Positions 6,902 through 8,685 of a stretch of 8,685 bases of DNA are shown here, piece after piece (within the stretch, counting starts at the first letter, position 1; each line of letters opens with the position of its first letter). The notes beneath the pieces are model-generated. The model saw only the letters and a list, made by a program, of their open reading frames with translations. It was not told where the DNA came from and did no database searches. Made by a program: the position numbers and the translations under genes. Where the stretch lies: NCBI GenBank assembly GCA_900767015.1, contig CAAFXQ010000008.1, forward strand, positions 1 to 8,685, in the 5' to 3' direction. Source of the DNA: Clostridia bacterium (GTDB lineage: Bacteria; Bacillota; Clostridia; Oscillospirales; Acutalibacteraceae).

Positions 6902-8176
6902 TTATTTAATAACGGATAAGCACATCTTATCGGTGTCAAAATGTGTTCTGATTGTTTTTTCTACATCTTCCTTGGTAACGGTTTTATAGCTTTCGATTTC
7001 TTCAAACAAATCACTGCCGTTAAAGTAGCTGTCAACGATATTTCCCGCTATGTCCTCAACATCATTGAACGAACGAAGAGCAAGACCGTAAAGACGCTTT
7101 CTCGAAACAGCAAAGTCGTCGCCGCTGACACCGTTTTTCTTAAGGTGTTCGATGTTTTTTATGATTGCGTCTCTGACTTTTTCGGGCTGCTTGCTTTCGC
7201 CGGAGAACATCGGACTTGCAAAGCCTCTGCCAATAAAATACTCACTTCCGAAGGTCGGGTTGATAAGTCCGTTTGCAATCAGGCTGTTATAAAGCGGTGA
7301 GGTCTTTCCGGCGATAATATCAAGTGCAATATTCATGCATACTATTTCTTTCGCCGAACGGACAGGCGTTTTGATGGTTTCCTTGAAGCCAAGCGCAAAC
7401 TTCGGAATATCGACCGTCATCGTTTCTTCGATATAATCGCTTGCGGCTTTTTCCGGCTCATCGGGTATAATCTGTTCGAATTCGACCGGCTCTTCGGCCG
7501 CAAGAACCTTGTCGGCGATTTCCAAAACCTGATTTGCCGTAACGTTACCGACGACGGCAAGCGCCATGTTGCTTAAGTTGTAAAACGTGTTGTAGCAGCT
7601 GTAAAGCAAATCGGCGTTTATCTGTGCAATGGACTCGACTGTGCCGGCAATGTCAATCCGGACAGGATTGTTGACGTAAAGCCCCCGGAGAAGATTGAAA
7701 AGCACCTGCCAGTCGGGGGAGTCCTGATACATTTTTATCTCCTGACCGATGATGCCCTGTTCTTTTTGGACGGTCGCTTCGGTGAAGTAGGGGTGCTTGA
7801 CAAAATCAAGGAGAATCTCTAACGATTCATTCAGATTGTCCGAGCACTGAAAAATATAGCAGGTTTTATCAAATGAGGTAAAAGCGTTTGCATTGGCACC
7901 GGTTTTTTCGAACCGCTGAAAAGCGTCAAGGTCTTCGCTTTCAAACAGCTTGTGTTCAAGAAAATGGGCGATTCCCTCGGGAACTTTTGTATATTCCTTT
8001 TCTCCCTTTAATCGGAAGCAGGTATCAACCGAACCGTATTTGGTGCCGAACATGGCAAATGCACCCGTATAGTCGGGCTTTTCCATAACGAAAATTTTCA
8101 ACCCGCTTTTGTGATTGATTTCGTAGTATTCTTCACTCAAAAGTTCATTTCGTATCGTTTTCTTTTCCATCATCAT
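6902..8176 (-). CDS. ymfH: M16 family zinc peptidase, YmfH-like (EF-P 5-aminopentanol modification-associated YfmH in current naming)
   Basis: This is the catalytic-type subunit of a pair of M16 (insulinase/pitrilysin family) proteins. The inverted zinc motif HxxEH is present as H71-F-L-E74-H75, E74 being the catalytic base, and the third zinc ligand is probably E146 in EQGIIGQEIKMYQD, with the usual supporting glutamate E139 seven residues before it. The 424-residue length fits one two-domain M16 subunit: peptidase domain in the first half, structural M16_C-like domain in the second, with family-typical segments such as ALAVVGNVTANQVLEIADKV cut short here (206-225). The B. subtilis homologues are YmfF and YmfH; annotation pipelines label them YfmF/YfmH and link them to EF-P modification, but the substrate is not established to my knowledge. 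No signal peptide is seen, so it should be cytoplasmic. Its start overlaps the stop of the upstream partner, which implies coupled translation. Three in-frame ATG codons lie in tandem at the start. Confidence 0.92.
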   Translation of the reverse strand: MMMEKKTIRNELLSEEYYEINHKSGLKIFVMEKPDYTGAFAMFGTKYGSVDTCFRLKGEKEYTKVPEGIAHFLEHKLFESEDLDAFQRFEKTGANANAFTSFDKTCYIFQCSDNLNESLEILLDFVKHPYFTEATVQKEQGIIGQEIKMYQDSPDWQVLFNLLRGLYVNNPVRIDIAGTVESIAQINADLLYSCYNTFYNLSNMALAVVGNVTANQVLEIADKVLAAEEPVEFEQIIPDEPEKAASDYIEETMTVDIPKFALGFKETIKTPVRSAKEIVCMNIALDIIAGKTSPLYNSLIANGLINPTFGSEYFIGRGFASPMFSGESKQPEKVRDAIIKNIEHLKKNGVSGDDFAVSRKRLYGLALRSFNDVEDIAGNIVDSYFNGSDLFEEIESYKTVTKEDVEKTIRTHFDTDKMCLSVIK

Positions 8177-8685
8177 TCCGCCTCCTTTTCGGATTCAAGC
8201 ATAAACACCGTATCCTCCGTCACCATATTGGCGGCCAATATGATTTCCTCACGGCTGACATTTTTTATCATTTCTGCAATTTCCTGCGGCGTTTTAAATT
8301 CTCCGTTCGTAATACTTGATAAGAACCAGCTTAAAATTGAACTGTTGCTGTCGTTGACGGAATGTAAGCTGTCACAAAGAGAAAGCTTAGCGCTTTCAAT
8401 CACCTCGTCGGAGAAATTGCCTTTTTTCATATCGTCAAGCTCGTTTCGGATAGCCGAAAGCGCTTTTTCCATATTATCGGTTTCAACGCCGCTTTCGATT
8501 GTGATGATTCCCTTAGAGCTGTAAAGCTTTGCTGAGCAGTAATAACACAGACTCATTTTTTCCCGGACATTGGAGAAAAGCTTGGAAAACGTACCGCCGC
8601 CGAAAATGGCGGTCATAAGCCTGATAGCGGCAAAATTATCCATATCATACGTCATACCGGCACGAAGTCCGATAACAAGCTTGCC
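8173..8685 (-). CDS. ymfF: M16 family peptidase-like protein, YmfF-like, C-terminal part (cut by window edge)
   Basis: The minus-strand frame enters from the right edge without a start (first residues GKLVIGLRAGMTYDMDNF) and ends in TGA at 8173-8175, giving 170 residues of an expected total of about 420. An internal ATG at 8653-8655 is not a credible start because the similarity continues upstream of it. The fragment is an M16 C-terminal domain: the glycine-rich FGGGTFSKLFSNVREK motif (28-43) and the R41 ... CYY (47-49) pair seen in the non-catalytic partner of two-subunit M16 enzymes. Whether it carries an HxxEH motif cannot be judged, since that half is outside the window; YmfF proteins generally lack a complete one. 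The TGA overlaps the first ATG of the ymfH-like gene, so the two subunits are translationally coupled, as expected for a heterodimer. Confidence 0.88.
   Translation of the reverse strand, partial: GKLVIGLRAGMTYDMDNFAAIRLMTAIFGGGTFSKLFSNVREKMSLCYYCSAKLYSSKGIITIESGVETDNMEKALSAIRNELDDMKKGNFSDEVIESAKLSLCDSLHSVNDSNSSILSWFLSSITNGEFKTPQEIAEMIKNVSREEIILAANMVTEDTVFMLESEKEAE
8181..8188 (-). promoter_or_regulatory. Ribosome binding site of the ymfH-like gene, inside the ymfF-like coding end
   Basis: AAAGGAGG on the minus strand is almost the full anti-Shine-Dalgarno complement. It is also the sequence coding for the last residues of the upstream protein. It lies 4, 7 and 10 bases before three tandem ATG codons (8174-8176, 8171-8173, 8168-8170). 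By spacing the second ATG is the most comfortable, so the true N-terminus may be one or two residues shorter than the longest frame. Confidence 0.75.

Noticed and set aside
8173..8655. A short complete gene of 160 codons starting at the ATG at 8653-8655
   Set aside because: The frame stays open to the window edge and the M16 C-terminal domain similarity begins before that ATG, so it is the tail of a longer ymfF-like gene.

Overview
The window is a housekeeping stretch from a low-to-mid GC Gram-positive bacterium, most likely a gut-type Clostridia member (Oscillospirales/Ruminococcaceae-like). This placement rests on the gene families, the AAAGGAG-type ribosome binding sites, the YmfF/YmfH peptidase pair and the style of the proteins; it is an inference from sequence character, not a database result. 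The first 20 bases are not genomic. They match the 3' end of the Illumina TruSeq universal adapter, so the left edge is an untrimmed contig end, probably from a draft or metagenome assembly.

Every supported gene lies on the minus strand, so transcription runs from right to left. From the right edge: (1) the C-terminal part of a YmfF-like M16 peptidase-family protein (8173-8685, cut by the window), translationally coupled to a complete YmfH-like M16 zinc peptidase (6902-8176), followed after 15 bases by topB, DNA topoisomerase III (4721-6886). (2) A 155-base gap carrying the likely promoter of a glycolytic unit: pgk (3372-4565), tpiA (2572-3339) and gpmI (970-2502). A strong intrinsic terminator sits between tpiA and gpmI, and another follows gpmI. 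(3) A 191-base gap (779-969) holding that second terminator, a small repeat element (five 7-base units plus a hairpin) and a near-perfect sigma-A promoter. (4) That promoter drives an AT-richer gene for an unrecognised three-helix membrane protein (21-778), which runs into the adapter and is therefore truncated.

The three glycolytic enzymes catalyse triose-phosphate isomerisation, ATP-forming conversion of 1,3-bisphosphoglycerate to 3-phosphoglycerate, and 3-phosphoglycerate to 2-phosphoglycerate. gap and eno, the usual partners of this cluster in Firmicutes, are not in the window. All catalytic residues checked in gpmI, tpiA, pgk, topB and ymfH are present, so these look like functional genes.

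I did not find a novel system, mobile element, CRISPR array or RNA gene. The points worth a second look are the adapter remnant, the repeat element beside the consensus promoter, the terminator inside the glycolytic unit, and the uncharacterised membrane protein.
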